A stretch of DNA of 64,000 bases from Bacteroidota bacterium (GTDB lineage: Bacteria > Bacteroidota > Bacteroidia > NS11-12g > UBA955): positions 62,001-126,000 of the forward strand of contig JAIYAW010000002.1 in assembly GCA_027488835.1 (NCBI GenBank), read 5' to 3'. Positions 27,038 through 37,306 of this stretch are shown one piece after another. The position numbers were made by a program, and so were the translations under genes. Within the stretch, counting starts at the first letter, position 1; every line of letters starts with the position of its first letter. The notes below the pieces were generated by a model. The model had not been told where the DNA came from, searched no databases, and saw nothing but the letters and a program-made list of their open reading frames with translations.

Positions 27038-28636
27038 TTAATTAGAAACGATTTCGAGGCATTGAATATTGCCGTTTAAAAAGGAATCAAAAGTATCAAC
27101 GGTAAAATAATCAATGCTTTGGTGCTTTACATTATAAAATTCACATAATTTAGATATGTTATAATCCTGCGGCGTTTCTATATATGGCATCAATTTGGGT
27201 TCTTTTTTTGGCCCATCGATCCAATTGAAAATTTGTCCCCCTTTGTTGTTTAATACCACAATTTTTAAATTTGATGGAAATTGACTGGTCCACATACCAT
27301 GGGCGTCGTAAATGAAAGAGATGTCGCCAAGTACACAAACAACAGGTTGGTCTGAGTTTGCCATGGCATAACCAACGGCGGTACTTAAACTTCCATCGAT
27401 CCCACTGGTGCCTCGGTTTCCAAATATTTTGGCTTTGCTATTTCCAGCCCAAGAAGCATATCTAATACTCATTGAATTTCCAAAATGCAAAGCCATTGAT
27501 TCTGAAGCATTTTCCATGATAAGCTTTACTGCATTAAATTCTTGGAGGTAATATCCTTTGAACTTATTCGTATTTGCTATGCTTGCAGCTTGTTTCCATG
27601 AATTCAAGTAAGATTCATTTTCATTAGAATGCAAATACAAAGCAGTAAGGAAATCTGCATCGTGGTGAGTTAAAATTGCCGGGTTCGTATTGAATGGGTT
27701 ACCTACTTCGCCAGATTCTGTAATATGTAAGTGAGTTAGTTTGGTATTGGAAAGTGCTTTCTTGAGCGGTTTGCTTATCATTGCCATGCCTACAGTAACA
27801 AGAATGTCGGGCAGTAATTCAGAATTAAATCCCTCAGAAGTCAAAGCCAAATCCCATTGCTGAATGCCGTATTCAATCTGATGGCTGCAAATATCACAGA
27901 GCGTTGGGAATTTGTTTTGAATCAAGCTAAGGGCCTGAGAAAGCGATTCAGATGGACTATGTTGTCCTACAAGGATTAATATTTTAGGATTTGTAGGTAT
28001 ATGTTTATTTGAAAGGATTTTCTGAATCAAATCAGCCGATACCGGAGGGGTAACAGCATGATGGTAAATAAAAGGTTTTGAAGGTTGGTTTTGAAAGAAA
28101 GGTTGATCCATTTCGTTGTAAATAGGATCTTCCAATGCAATATTTACATGAACAGGACCTGTAACAGGGAATTGGGTCACCTTTACCGCTTCATAAATGG
28201 TATTTTCTATTTCTAAAAATGAATCTTCATTGGCGTTGATAGCCAATGATTTTCGAATGTGAGGTTCGTAAATGTTGGTCTGATGAATGGTTTGACCATC
28301 CCACTGATCAATTAAATAATAGGGTCTGTCGGCGGTAACCAGAACCAAGGGTACGCGTTGGTAAAAAGCTTCGCAAACTGCAGGATAAAAGTTCGCTGCA
28401 GCAGTACCGCTGGTGCAAATAACTCCACAAGGATATTGGGTTGCAATGGCCATTCCCATTGCAGCAAAGGCAGCGGCCCTTTCATCTGGAAAACTATGTA
28501 ATATAAATCCGCCGTGACGAATGAGTCCGGCCACAATGGGTGCATTTCTAGAACCTGGGCTAACAATCCAATTTGTTACTCCCGCTTCAAAAAACAGGGT
28601 GGCAATAAAATCGAGATTGTTGCGCAAATTTGTCAT
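27038..28636 (-). CDS. menD: SEPHCHC synthase MenD (menaquinone biosynthesis)
   Basis: A thiamine-diphosphate enzyme joining isochorismate and 2-oxoglutarate in menaquinone synthesis. The 532 residues fit. N-terminal pyrimidine-binding signs are WIVSPGSRNAPIVAGL, FPDERAAAFAAMGMA and GTAAANFYPAVCEA, with the catalytic Glu in DERAA. The C-terminal pyrophosphate motif is VLGDISFIYDAHGMW ending in LNNKGGQIFNWI. Menaquinone is the standard respiratory quinone of the phylum and would be the electron acceptor for PyrD in this window. No other men genes are next to it. It sits between the GDSL hydrolase and an MBL hydrolase, all on the minus strand. Confidence 0.95.
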   Translation of the reverse strand: MTNLRNNLDFIATLFFEAGVTNWIVSPGSRNAPIVAGLIRHGGFILHSFPDERAAAFAAMGMAIATQYPCGVICTSGTAAANFYPAVCEAFYQRVPLVLVTADRPYYLIDQWDGQTIHQTNIYEPHIRKSLAINANEDSFLEIENTIYEAVKVTQFPVTGPVHVNIALEDPIYNEMDQPFFQNQPSKPFIYHHAVTPPVSADLIQKILSNKHIPTNPKILILVGQHSPSESLSQALSLIQNKFPTLCDICSHQIEYGIQQWDLALTSEGFNSELLPDILVTVGMAMISKPLKKALSNTKLTHLHITESGEVGNPFNTNPAILTHHDADFLTALYLHSNENESYLNSWKQAASIANTNKFKGYYLQEFNAVKLIMENASESMALHFGNSMSIRYASWAGNSKAKIFGNRGTSGIDGSLSTAVGYAMANSDQPVVCVLGDISFIYDAHGMWTSQFPSNLKIVVLNNKGGQIFNWIDGPKKEPKLMPYIETPQDYNISKLCEFYNVKHQSIDYFTVDTFDSFLNGNIQCLEIVSN

Positions 28637-28655
28637 CTACTTTTTATTTTATGAA

Positions 28656-29291
28656 TTAGAAAAACGGATTATTTTGTTTTTCATTTTCTACAGTGGTGTC
28701 AATTCCGTGTCCTGGGTACAGGGTAAAATTATCGGGAAGTGTAAAAATTTCTTCTTTAATTTTTTGAATGAGTAAATCGTGGTTGCCACCGGGTAAATCT
28801 GTTCTACCAATACTTCCCTCAAAAATGGTATCTCCAACAACGGCCCATTCATCTTTGTGGGAAATAAAAACCACATGTCCTGGAGCATGTCCTGGTACAA
28901 AACGTACTTCCAATTCTCCATTTCCAACTTGAATGGTTTGACCTCCTTCAAGAAAGAAGTCGGGTTGTGGCGAGGTGGTGTAATTTAAATTCCAGATTGA
29001 TGCCATGGTTTCAGATCTGTCGATCATAACAACGTCATCTTTGTGAAGATAATAGGGAAGATTATAGACTTGCTTGATCCACCAATTGCCAAAAATATGG
29101 TCAATGTGGGCATGGGTTCCGAGCAAGTGGGTAGGAATGAGTCTTAATTTATCAATAAAGGCACGAATTTGTTCATGCTCAGAATAATCGTAATTACCGG
29201 CATCAAAGATGGCGCAGTTCAATGTTTCTTCACACCAAGCGATGTAGGTATTTTCTTGTAAAGGATTAAAGGTAAAACGATGAATTTTCAT
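28656..29291 (-). CDS. MBL-fold metallo-hydrolase (glyoxalase II-like)
   Basis: A 211-residue metallo-beta-lactamase-fold hydrolase. The first metal motif is THAHIDHIFGN (about 58-68, HxHxDH), and further ligands sit in PGHAPGHVVFIS, VVGDTIFEGSIGRTDLPGG and YPGHGIDTTVENEKQNNPF. The pattern is that of glyoxalase II or persulfide-dioxygenase-like enzymes. The length and the GRTDLPGG loop match the generic Bacteroidota group whose substrate is not fixed. The start is ATG at 29291, 7 bases after a perfect -7 box TAACTTTG. It may run on into menD, which begins 20 bases after its stop. Confidence 0.88.
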   Translation of the reverse strand: MKIHRFTFNPLQENTYIAWCEETLNCAIFDAGNYDYSEHEQIRAFIDKLRLIPTHLLGTHAHIDHIFGNWWIKQVYNLPYYLHKDDVVMIDRSETMASIWNLNYTTSPQPDFFLEGGQTIQVGNGELEVRFVPGHAPGHVVFISHKDEWAVVGDTIFEGSIGRTDLPGGNHDLLIQKIKEEIFTLPDNFTLYPGHGIDTTVENEKQNNPFF

Positions 29292-29298
29292 TGGGTAG

Positions 29299-29306
29299 CA
29301 AAGTTA
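29299..29306 (-). promoter_or_regulatory. -7 promoter box TAACTTTG of the MBL hydrolase gene
   Basis: Perfect TAnnTTTG on the minus strand, 7 bases before the ATG at 29291. It sits immediately after the lpd terminator. Confidence 0.6.
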
Positions 29307-29310
29307 ACAA

Positions 29311-29334
29311 AAAAGGCCGCAAACGCGGCCTTTT
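29311..29334 (-). terminator. Intrinsic terminator of lpd
   Basis: Perfect 10-base stem AAAAGGCCGC / GCGGCCTTTT with a 4-base loop, followed on the minus strand by more T. It lies 21 bases after the lpd stop. Confidence 0.9.
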
Positions 29335-29354
29335 GAATATAAAAATAGTTTGGA

Positions 29355-30743
29355 TTATAAGTGGATACACTCATCGTACGCTTGAGCAACAGCTTCCATA
29401 ACTGCTTCACTCATTGTAGGGTGAGGGTGAACAGATTTAAGTATTTCGTGACCTGTAGTTTCAAGGTTACGGGCAACAACTGCTTCGATAATGAAATCGG
29501 TAACGCCTTCGCCCACCATGTGGCAGCCTAACCATTCACCGTATTTTTTATCGAAAATTACTTTTACAAATCCGTCTTTTGCACCGCTAGCAGCAGCTTT
29601 ACCGCTTGCGCTGAATGGGAATTTACCCACACGAATTTCAATTCCTTTTTCTTTCGCTTGAGCCTCAGTTAAACCAACACTTGCAACTTCCGGGTGTGTA
29701 TAAGTACAACCTGGGATATTGCCATAGTTTAACGGTTCTGGATGATGACCGGCAATTGCTTCAACGCATATAATGCCTTCAGCACTTGCAACGTGAGCCA
29801 ACGCAGGACCAGGAACGATATCACCAATTGCATAAACGCCAGGAGCAGAAGTTTGATAGAAATCATCAACTACTACTTTTCCTTTGTCGGTTTTGATGCC
29901 CATTTCTTCAAGTCCAAGGTTTTCAAGATTTGTTTGAACACCTGCAGCACTTAAAACGATATCACATTCAAGTTTTTCTTCACCATTTTTAGTTTTCACC
30001 GTTACAATACAACGATTGCCAACAACGTCAACTTTTTCAACGCTACTTTCGGTCATTACAGTAACGCCTTTTTTCTTGTAGGTTGTAGCCATTGCTTTAG
30101 AAACGTCTTCATCTTCAATAGGAAGAATGCGGTTCATGAATTCAACAATAGTAACTTTTGTTCCGATGGTATTGTAGAAATATGCGAACTCCATTCCAAT
30201 TGCACCTGAACCAATGATTACCATTTCTTTAGGTTGTTTTGGCAATACCATTGCTTCACGGTATCCAATTACGTGGGTTCCATCCATTTTCACAGAAGGA
30301 AGTTCACGTGAACGAGAACCAGTAGCCAAAATAATGTGGTCAGCTTCAACCATTGAAGATTTTCCATCAGCGTCAGTAACAGAAATTTTACCTTTTCCAG
30401 CCAATTTTGCACTTCCTTTGATGACTTCAATTTTGTTTTTCTTCATGAGGAAGGCAATTCCCTTGCTCATTCCATCGGCAACACCGCGGCTACGTTTGAT
30501 CATACCATCAAAGTCAGATTTGAATTCACCAACGGTAATTCCATAATCTGCAGCGTGGTTGATGTAGTCAAAAACTTGGGCACTTTTAATCAGTGCTTTG
30601 GTTGGAATACAACCCCAGTTTAAACAAACTCCGCCTAAATCGGCTTTTTCGATGATGGCAACTTTTTTGCCCAACTGAGAAGCGCGGATGGCAGCTACGT
30701 AACCACCAGGTCCACTTCCGATGACAGCTATATCAAATTTCAT
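29355..30743 (-). CDS. lpdA: Dihydrolipoyl dehydrogenase (E3)
   Basis: The FAD enzyme that reoxidises lipoyl groups of pyruvate and 2-oxoglutarate dehydrogenase complexes and the glycine cleavage system. At 462 residues it is complete. Visible are the FAD-binding GSGPGGYVAAIRASQLG, the redox-active disulfide GGVCLNWGCIPTKAL (about 38-52), the NAD-binding IGSGAIGMEFAYFY, GVYAIGDIVPGPALAH and the catalytic C-terminal HPHPTMSEAV. It stands alone with its own terminator, typical of an E3 shared by several complexes. TypA is the upstream gene on the same strand, 32 bases away. Confidence 0.97.
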   Translation of the reverse strand: MKFDIAVIGSGPGGYVAAIRASQLGKKVAIIEKADLGGVCLNWGCIPTKALIKSAQVFDYINHAADYGITVGEFKSDFDGMIKRSRGVADGMSKGIAFLMKKNKIEVIKGSAKLAGKGKISVTDADGKSSMVEADHIILATGSRSRELPSVKMDGTHVIGYREAMVLPKQPKEMVIIGSGAIGMEFAYFYNTIGTKVTIVEFMNRILPIEDEDVSKAMATTYKKKGVTVMTESSVEKVDVVGNRCIVTVKTKNGEEKLECDIVLSAAGVQTNLENLGLEEMGIKTDKGKVVVDDFYQTSAPGVYAIGDIVPGPALAHVASAEGIICVEAIAGHHPEPLNYGNIPGCTYTHPEVASVGLTEAQAKEKGIEIRVGKFPFSASGKAAASGAKDGFVKVIFDKKYGEWLGCHMVGEGVTDFIIEAVVARNLETTGHEILKSVHPHPTMSEAVMEAVAQAYDECIHL

Positions 30744-30775
30744 GGTTATTTATGTTTTTGCGAATATAAGTTATT

Positions 30776-32587
30776 TTATCCAAGTAAGGCTTTACTACCT
30801 GCACGTTTGCGTTCGTTTTCATCGAGGATGATTTTTCTCAAACGAATATTTTCAGGTGTTACCTCCACGTATTCGTCCTCTTGAATGTATTCCATCGCCT
30901 CCTCTAAGTTGAATTCTTTTGGTGGAGCCAACACTGTGTTGTCGTCTTTACCCGCAGCACGGAAGTTGGTCATTTGTTTTGCAGTACACAAATTCAAAAC
31001 CAAATCTCCTGGTTTAATGTGTTCACCAACAATTTGACCCGTATAAATATCAGCACCTGGATGAATGAAGTAATTTCCACGGTCTTTCAATTTATCCATA
31101 CTGTATCCAGTAGAAAATCCTTTGTCTTTAGAAATCAAAACACCATTAATACGGGTTGGCATAGTACCTTTCCATGGTTCAAATGCTTTGAAACGGTGGG
31201 CCATAATTGCTTCACCTTGAGTAGCAGTAAGTAAGTTGTTTCTTAATCCCATCAAACCTCTTGAAGGAATTTCGAACTCTAATCTTACCATATCGCCTTT
31301 TGGCACCATACTCAGCATTTCCCCTTTGCGTTGGCTTACATATTCAATTACTTTACCACTGTGGTGTTCAGGAACGTCAACAGTTAAAATTTCAATAGGT
31401 TCGTGTTTTTTACCGTCAATTTCTTTCAAGATTACACGAGGTTGTCCTACTTGTAATTCGTAACCTTCTCTACGCATGGTTTCAACCAATACGCCTAAGT
31501 GAAGAATACCTCTACCAAAAACCAAGAATTGATCTGCACTGTTTGTATCTTCTACTCTCAATGCCAAGTTTTTCTCAGTTTCTTTATATAAACGTTCACG
31601 AATTTTTTGAGACGTAACATGCTTTCCTTCTTTACCAAAGAAAGGAGAGTTATTAATGGCAAACAACATACTCATTGTAGGCTCATCAATTTTCATTGTT
31701 GGCAATGCTTCTGGGTTTTCAAAATCGGCAATGGTATCACCAATTTCAAAGTTTTCAATCCCTGTAATTGCACAAATGTCCCCCGCAAAAACTTCAGTAG
31801 TTTTCAATTTACCAAGTCCGCTAAAGGTATAAAGTTCTTTAACACGCTGACGCTCAAGTTTTCCATCTCTTTTTACCAAAGTAATAGGCATGTTCTCTTT
31901 CAAATGTCCGCGCTTCAATCTACCAACAGCAATACGACCTGTATAGCTGCTGAAATCTAAGCTTGTAATTTGCAATTGAACTGTTCCTTCTTCAATTACA
32001 GGCTCAGGAATAACATTAATAATGGTATCCATTAAGAAAGATAAATCTTCCGTTGGGGTTCTGAAGTCAGGACCAAACCAACCATTTTTACCAGAACCGA
32101 AAACGGTGGTAAAATCCAATTGGTCTTCGTTTGCTTCCAAATTGAAAAACAAATCGAAAATATCGTCATGGGTTTTGTCAGGATCACAGTTTGGTTTGTC
32201 TACTTTGTTAATAACAACAATAGGTTTTTTACCAAGTGCAAGTGCTTTCTGTAATACAAAACGGGTTTGAGGCATTGGGCCTTCAAATGCATCAACCAAA
32301 AGCAATACGCCATCACACATATTTAACACACGTTCAACCTCACCACCGAAATCGGCGTGACCTGGTGTGTCAATGATGTTAATTTTTGTACCCTTCCAAA
32401 TAACACTTACGTTTTTCGCAAGAATGGTAATACCACGCTCACGCTCTAAATCGTTATTGTCGAGAATTAAATCTCCAACTTCTTGATTCTCACGAAAAAG
32501 TTGGGCTTGGTGAAGCATTTTGTCAACCAAAGTAGTTTTACCGTGGTCAACGTGTGCAATGATTGCAATGTTGCGCAGTGAAGACAT
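30776..32587 (-). CDS. typA: Translational GTPase TypA/BipA
   Basis: A ribosome-associated GTPase needed for ribosome assembly and stress growth. The protein has 603 residues from ATG 32587. The G domain shows [20 protein letters not shown] (G1, about 6-25), ERERGITI (G2), [14 protein letters not shown] (G3) and NKVDKPN (G4). Beta-barrel and EF-G-like domains follow, with the TypA-specific [17 protein letters not shown] near the C-terminus. A TTG lies two codons upstream in frame, but the ATG gives the standard MSSLRN start. No TGAGGGA heptamer occurs anywhere in it or in lpd. Confidence 0.97.
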   Translation of the reverse strand: MSSLRNIAIIAHVDHGKTTLVDKMLHQAQLFRENQEVGDLILDNNDLERERGITILAKNVSVIWKGTKINIIDTPGHADFGGEVERVLNMCDGVLLLVDAFEGPMPQTRFVLQKALALGKKPIVVINKVDKPNCDPDKTHDDIFDLFFNLEANEDQLDFTTVFGSGKNGWFGPDFRTPTEDLSFLMDTIINVIPEPVIEEGTVQLQITSLDFSSYTGRIAVGRLKRGHLKENMPITLVKRDGKLERQRVKELYTFSGLGKLKTTEVFAGDICAITGIENFEIGDTIADFENPEALPTMKIDEPTMSMLFAINNSPFFGKEGKHVTSQKIRERLYKETEKNLALRVEDTNSADQFLVFGRGILHLGVLVETMRREGYELQVGQPRVILKEIDGKKHEPIEILTVDVPEHHSGKVIEYVSQRKGEMLSMVPKGDMVRLEFEIPSRGLMGLRNNLLTATQGEAIMAHRFKAFEPWKGTMPTRINGVLISKDKGFSTGYSMDKLKDRGNYFIHPGADIYTGQIVGEHIKPGDLVLNLCTAKQMTNFRAAGKDDNTVLAPPKEFNLEEAMEYIQEDEYVEVTPENIRLRKIILDENERKRAGSKALLG

Positions 32588-32781
32588 GTTCAAATTAAAA
32601 ATTGTGCAAATTTCGTGAATTTATATGATAACTCAACCTTTTTTATAAAGAATAATAAAAAAACAACATATATTCATCTTATTTGCTATTATTGCATTCG
32701 ATGTGAATTTTATACCTTTTCACTGTAACATTTCAATCTTAAAGGTTGCTTCTAGATAAGTTTCGTTTCAATCACAAGGTA

Positions 32782-33291
32782 TTATGCTTTGGATTGAAGC
32801 GTTTTTTGCATCCAAACCAAATCGAGCCAACGGTTAAATTTATATCCAACTTCGTTCATCCTTCCAACGATTTCAAATCCAAATTGCTTGTGAAATTCGA
32901 TGCTATTTTGATTGTTGGCATCAATTCCCCCAATAAGTGTATGAATATTTTGGTTTTCGGCAATTTTAATTAAAGCTTGCAAAAGTAATTTTCCAACGCC
33001 ATTCCCTTTTTTGTTATGCGCAACATATACTGAATGTTCCATGCAGAATTTATATCCAACTTTGGGTCTAAATTGAGCATAAGAGGCAAATCCAATTAAT
33101 TCATTGTCAATCTTTGCCACCAAAACAGGGTAGTTATTCGCCGTTTGGTTGTTGAACCATTCCATTTGTTTTTCAAGCAATCTTGGTTCTAAGTCGTAAA
33201 TGCAAGTATCATTTTCAATGTAATGATTTACAATATCCAATATTTGAGGGATATCGTTTTTTGTTGCTACAATAATTAGAACCGACGACAT
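32782..33291 (-). CDS. GNAT N-acetyltransferase, phosphinothricin-acetyltransferase-like
   Basis: From ATG 33291 the protein has 169 residues. An upstream in-frame start exists, but MSSVLIIVATKNDIPQIL is the natural beginning of the fold. GNAT features are the beta-bulge segment MEHSVYVAHNKKGNGVGKLL (about 81-100, acetyl-CoA loop), GGIDANNQNSIEFHKQFGFE, and the C-terminal NEVGYKFNRWLDLVWMQKTL typical of the Pat/Bar-like subgroup. Such enzymes acetylate amino groups of amino acids or analogues such as phosphinothricin or methionine sulfone. The real substrate is not predictable. It is divergent from prfC, with 69 bases between starts. Confidence 0.85.
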   Translation of the reverse strand: MSSVLIIVATKNDIPQILDIVNHYIENDTCIYDLEPRLLEKQMEWFNNQTANNYPVLVAKIDNELIGFASYAQFRPKVGYKFCMEHSVYVAHNKKGNGVGKLLLQALIKIAENQNIHTLIGGIDANNQNSIEFHKQFGFEIVGRMNEVGYKFNRWLDLVWMQKTLQSKA

Positions 33292-33315
33292 AACACGAAG
33301 GTAAGGAAAGAGAAA

Positions 33316-33323
33316 CAAAACTA
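33316..33323 (-). promoter_or_regulatory. -7 promoter box TAGTTTTG of the GNAT gene
   Basis: Perfect TAnnTTTG on the minus strand, 24 bases before the ATG at 33291, in the divergent region shared with prfC. Confidence 0.45.
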
Positions 33324-33345
33324 AATTCATCTAAATCAATTTATG

Positions 33346-33353
33346 TAACTTTG
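33346..33353 (+). promoter_or_regulatory. -7 promoter box TAACTTTG of prfC
   Basis: Perfect TAnnTTTG, 7 bases before the ATG at 33361. Confidence 0.6.
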
Positions 33354-33360
33354 CACCTTT

Positions 33361-34935
33361 ATGTACGAATCGGAAATTGCCAAAAGAAAAACCTTTGCTA
33401 TTATTTCGCATCCTGATGCTGGTAAAACTACCTTAACAGAGAAGTTTCTTTTATTTGGTGGTCAAATTCAAACAGCAGGTGCCGTTAAATCGAATAAAAT
33501 CACCAAGACTGCCGCTTCAGATTTCATGGAAATTGAGAAGCAACGTGGTATTTCGGTTGCAACTTCGGTAATGACTTTCCCCTATAAAAATAGCTGGGTG
33601 AATATTTTGGATACTCCAGGTCACAAAGATTTTGCTGAAGATACCTATAGAACCTTAACTGCTGTTGATAGCGTAATCTTGGTAATTGACTGTGTGAAAG
33701 GGGTAGAGGAGCAAACCGAACGCTTGATGGAGGTTTGTAGAATGCGCAAAACTCCTGTGATTGTGTTTATCAATAAAATGGACCGAGATGGTAAAGATCC
33801 ATTCGATTTATTAGACGAGTTAGAAGAAAAATTAAACATTGGTGTTCACCCCTTGAGTTGGCCAATTAATGGCGGTAGAGACTTTAAAGGCGTCTATTTA
33901 TTGCATAATCAGTCGTTGAATTTGTTTGAAAGTAACAAAACAAAAAAAGCCGATGACATGATTAAAATAGATGGAGTAAACGACACTAAACTTGACGGAA
34001 TTCTAAACGCAAAAGACGTTTCTAAATTGCGTGAAGACGTTGAACTCATAGAAGGTGTTTATGGCGATTTGGATATGGAATATTATTTGGATGCTCAAAT
34101 TGCACCGGTATTCTTTGGTTCTGCATTGAATAATTTTGGTATTCAAGAGTTGTTAGATACGTTTGTTGAAATAGCGCCTAATCCATTGCCTCGTGCCACA
34201 TCTTTGAGGGAAGTTGAACCAAATGAGCCTAAATTTTCCGGATTTGTATTTAAAATACATGCCAACCTTGATCCAAAGCACCGCGATAGAATTGCATTCT
34301 TGCGTGTTTGTTCAGGTAAGTTTGAGAGAAATAAAAATTACAAACATGTTCGATTAGAAAAGCAATTCAAATTTGCAAATCCGTATATGTTTTTGGCCCA
34401 ATCAAAGGAAGTGATGGAAGATGCATTTCCAGGCGATGTTGTGGGTTTATACGACACAGGAAACTTCAAAATTGGCGATACCCTAACCGAAGGAGAAAAC
34501 TTCACTTACAAAGGAATTCCAAGTTTCTCTCCAGAAATTTTTAAAGAATTGATAAACCTCGACCCAATGAAAAGCAAACAATTGGAAAAAGGAATTCAGC
34601 AATTAACCGATGAAGGATTGGCGAGTTTATTCGTTCAAGAAATGGGTAGTAGAAAATTTGTAGGTACAGTGGGTGAACTTCAATTTGAAGTTTTACAATA
34701 TCGCTTAGAGCATGAATACAACGCCAAATGTAGGTTTGAAGCTAGGGTAATCAATAAAGCGTGTTGGATGACTGGTTCTGAAGCTGATTTAAAAGACTTT
34801 ATGAAATACCGTCAAAATAACATTGCATACGACAAAGACGGTAGGCCTGTATTTTTGGCAGAAACTGGATATATTTTAAGAACTGCAATTGACAAATATC
34901 CAGACATCAAATTCCACACCACTAGCGAACATTAA
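33361..34935 (+). CDS. prfC: Peptide chain release factor 3
   Basis: A class II release factor GTPase that recycles RF1/RF2 from the ribosome. The 524 residues are typical. G1 is [15 protein letters not shown] (about 15-29), G2 is KQRGISV, G3 is [15 protein letters not shown] and G4 is [12 protein letters not shown]. The RF3-specific domain shows [17 protein letters not shown]-like and [16 protein letters not shown] segments. It starts 7 bases after a perfect -7 box, so the leader should be one to a few bases. It overlaps the convergent DUF3078 gene by four bases, the stops sharing TTAA at 34932-34935. Confidence 0.96.
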   Translation: MYESEIAKRKTFAIISHPDAGKTTLTEKFLLFGGQIQTAGAVKSNKITKTAASDFMEIEKQRGISVATSVMTFPYKNSWVNILDTPGHKDFAEDTYRTLTAVDSVILVIDCVKGVEEQTERLMEVCRMRKTPVIVFINKMDRDGKDPFDLLDELEEKLNIGVHPLSWPINGGRDFKGVYLLHNQSLNLFESNKTKKADDMIKIDGVNDTKLDGILNAKDVSKLREDVELIEGVYGDLDMEYYLDAQIAPVFFGSALNNFGIQELLDTFVEIAPNPLPRATSLREVEPNEPKFSGFVFKIHANLDPKHRDRIAFLRVCSGKFERNKNYKHVRLEKQFKFANPYMFLAQSKEVMEDAFPGDVVGLYDTGNFKIGDTLTEGENFTYKGIPSFSPEIFKELINLDPMKSKQLEKGIQQLTDEGLASLFVQEMGSRKFVGTVGELQFEVLQYRLEHEYNAKCRFEARVINKACWMTGSEADLKDFMKYRQNNIAYDKDGRPVFLAETGYILRTAIDKYPDIKFHTTSEH

Positions 34936-35867
34936 ATTCTATATAGGTATCCAATACCGAACACCCAGCTATTTTGCCATGCAGAGGCGCCTGGTTTTAC
35001 AAAATCTTTATCGAAAAGTGCAATTAGGGTATAGTTGAAATTGACGTATTTGGTAATTTTAGCCAAAATGCTCATATCAATCCTGCTATCCAGTAAAGCT
35101 TGCTTAGATTGATAGGGAATAAATCCCAAGTAGTTGAATTTCATAGAGAAAATTTTGTTTGCATCGAGAAATTTATTTGCTCCCATTTGAACTTGCATGC
35201 CAATTTCATTGTCAATAAATTGGCCTCTTTTTACCCTTGCAATGGTTTCTTCTTGTCTGATTAAGTATAAGTTTTGATTGATCAAATAGGTTTGTTTTAG
35301 AGCCAAATATCCCAAACGAACATAATAAGTTTGTCCAAATTTATTTTCTGTTCCAATAGCCAATTGGGTTTGCCCTTGGCTTAAAAAGCTTGAAGTAAGT
35401 GTCTTAGTTTCTCTTCCAGTTATATCCTTCCCAAAAACAAATCCATTCAGCATTTGAGTTTGGAAATTTAATCCTCCATAAATCGATAAAGAGGGATATT
35501 CAGGAAATTCACGACCAAATTTACTATCTATGAATAAGTTATCAATATTTTTACGCATGCTCCAATATCCCTCACCAAAAATATCGCTTTGTCTGTTGGC
35601 AATAATACCTAAGTTCATTTTAAGGGAATTATCCCAGCTCATTTTATTTTTTTTCAAATAGGCATAAGCATTCACAATTCCGGTAATGGTAATGTTATTA
35701 GAGGCACCACTGGTCCAATTTGGAGAGGAGTTTGCCAATGAGAAATTCGCCTTGAAATCTGCTCCATAGACCCAACTTTTATTTTTAGAACTATCTTGGG
35801 TACGGTCTTTTATTCCATCAATAGATGGAAATATAGAAAGTGCCGAAAAAAGTAAAGTAGAGAGCAT
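34932..35867 (-). CDS. DUF3078 outer-membrane-like protein
   Basis: A 311-residue protein of the Bacteroidota family DUF3078. A short hydrophobic N-terminus is followed by alternating beta segments rich in aromatic and Asn residues: [53 protein letters not shown]. It ends [11 protein letters not shown] with an aromatic, as outer-membrane beta-barrels do. Function is unknown, and an outer-membrane porin-like or assembly role is inferred from the pattern only. The N-terminal signal is short (about 1-16), so the true start could lie slightly upstream, but ATG 35867 is the only good candidate. Confidence 0.8.
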   Translation of the reverse strand: MLSTLLFSALSIFPSIDGIKDRTQDSSKNKSWVYGADFKANFSLANSSPNWTSGASNNITITGIVNAYAYLKKNKMSWDNSLKMNLGIIANRQSDIFGEGYWSMRKNIDNLFIDSKFGREFPEYPSLSIYGGLNFQTQMLNGFVFGKDITGRETKTLTSSFLSQGQTQLAIGTENKFGQTYYVRLGYLALKQTYLINQNLYLIRQEETIARVKRGQFIDNEIGMQVQMGANKFLDANKIFSMKFNYLGFIPYQSKQALLDSRIDMSILAKITKYVNFNYTLIALFDKDFVKPGASAWQNSWVFGIGYLYRI

Positions 35868-35948
35868 ATATAAATGAAAAGTGCAAAGTTTGTGATAAAT
35901 TATGTAAACATATAATAAAGGCTATCCACAAATGTGAATTGCATAAAA

Positions 35949-35972
35949 AAAGGCCACCCGAAGGTGGCCTTT
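35949..35972 (-). terminator. Intrinsic terminator of sucC
   Basis: Perfect 10-base stem AAAGGCCACC / GGTGGCCTTT with loop CGAA. The minus-strand T run follows. It lies 24 bases after the sucC stop. Confidence 0.9.
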
Positions 35973-35995
35973 AAGATAGGATAATGTTTTATTAA

Positions 35996-37222
35996 TTAGG
36001 CTGTTAGTGTGCCTTTTAGTACTTTTTCAACCAAATCAGCAGCCTCATGCAACGCAATTGCTGAGTACACTTTCAATCCGCTTTCATCGATAATTCTTTT
36101 TGCTTCTTCCGCATTTGTTCCCTGTAAACGAACAATGATAGGGATTTGAACCTCACCAATTTTACGATAAGCTTCAACTACACCATTTGCAACTCGGTCG
36201 CAACGAACAATACCACCAAAGATATTGATCAAGATTGCTTTTACGTTAGGGTCGCTCATGATAATTCTAAAGCCCGCTTCAACAGTTTCAGCGTTCGCTG
36301 TACCTCCAACATCTAAGAAGTTAGCCGGTTCACCACCGCTTAATTTGATAATGTCCATAGTGGCCATTGCCAAACCTGCGCCATTTACCATGCAACCAAC
36401 GTTACCGTCAAGTTTTACATAGTTAAGGTTAAATTTACCAGCTTCAACTTCAGTTGGATCTTCTTCAGCCAAATCGCGCAACTCTAAAAATTCTTTGTGG
36501 CGATATAAAGCATTGTCGTCAAGATCTACTTTGGCGTCAACAGCAATAATACGGTCGTCAGAAGTTTTTAAAACTGGGTTAATTTCGAACATAGCAGAAT
36601 CTGTTTCGTCGTAAGCTTTGTAAAGCGCAGATACAAAAGTTACCATTTCTTTGAATGCTTTTCCCTCAAGACCTAAATTGAATGCAATTTTACGCGCTTG
36701 GAAAGGTTGTAAACCTGTAGCAGGGTTGATCCATTCTCTGTGAATTTTTTCTGGAGTATGTTCAGCAACTTCTTCAATATCCATTCCACCTTCGGTGGTA
36801 TAAATGATTACGTTTTGTTTCTTTTGACGGTCAAGGAGAACACTCATGTAGTATTCTTTAGGTTCATTTGCTCCAGGGTAGAACACATCTTGGGCAACCA
36901 AAACTTTGTTCACTAATTTCCCAGCTTCGCCGGTTTGAATTGTTACCAAAGTGCCACCCAACATGTTTTGTGCAATTTCAGCAGCTTGATCTGCAGATTT
37001 TGCAACTTGCACGCCACGTTGTTCTGAGCCTTGAATTTTACCTTTTCCTCTTCCTCCAGCGTGGATTTGGGCTTTCACCACACACCAACCACTGTCGAAT
37101 TCAGTTTTTACACGCTCTGCAGCTGCTTTTGCTTCTGCAGGAGTTTCTGCAACAAATCCGTTTTGTACGGCAACACCGTATTTTTTTAAGATTTCTTTTG
37201 CTTGATATTCATGTATATTCAT
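35996..37222 (-). CDS. sucC: Succinyl-CoA synthetase beta subunit (ADP-forming)
   Basis: It couples succinyl-CoA cleavage to ATP formation in the TCA cycle, together with SucD (not in the window). From ATG 37222 it has 408 residues, normal for SucC. The ATP-grasp domain opens with [17 protein letters not shown], and [16 protein letters not shown] follows. The CoA-ligase domain carries [15 protein letters not shown] and [17 protein letters not shown]. The open frame continues 41 codons upstream, but that extension overlaps the promoter region and is not conserved. A -7 box (TATTTTTG) lies on the minus strand 34 bases before the ATG. Confidence 0.96.
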   Translation of the reverse strand: MNIHEYQAKEILKKYGVAVQNGFVAETPAEAKAAAERVKTEFDSGWCVVKAQIHAGGRGKGKIQGSEQRGVQVAKSADQAAEIAQNMLGGTLVTIQTGEAGKLVNKVLVAQDVFYPGANEPKEYYMSVLLDRQKKQNVIIYTTEGGMDIEEVAEHTPEKIHREWINPATGLQPFQARKIAFNLGLEGKAFKEMVTFVSALYKAYDETDSAMFEINPVLKTSDDRIIAVDAKVDLDDNALYRHKEFLELRDLAEEDPTEVEAGKFNLNYVKLDGNVGCMVNGAGLAMATMDIIKLSGGEPANFLDVGGTANAETVEAGFRIIMSDPNVKAILINIFGGIVRCDRVANGVVEAYRKIGEVQIPIIVRLQGTNAEEAKRIIDESGLKVYSAIALHEAADLVEKVLKGTLTA

Positions 37223-37256
37223 AAGATCTTTTTCAGATATTTTGCTTTTTCGCTTG

Positions 37257-37274
37257 CAAAAATAACTAACTTTG
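37257..37274. promoter_or_regulatory. Back-to-back divergent -7 boxes for sucC and the LolD-like gene
   Basis: TATTTTTG on the minus strand (37257-37264, for sucC) and TAACTTTG on the plus strand (37267-37274, for the ABC gene) lie two bases apart, pointing outward. A plus-strand TTTG at 37241-37244, 22 bases upstream of the second box, could be its -33 element. Two RNA polymerases could hardly occupy both at once. Confidence 0.6.
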
Positions 37275-37306
37275 AGCCCATTCCATAAACATTTTACTAA
37301 AACATC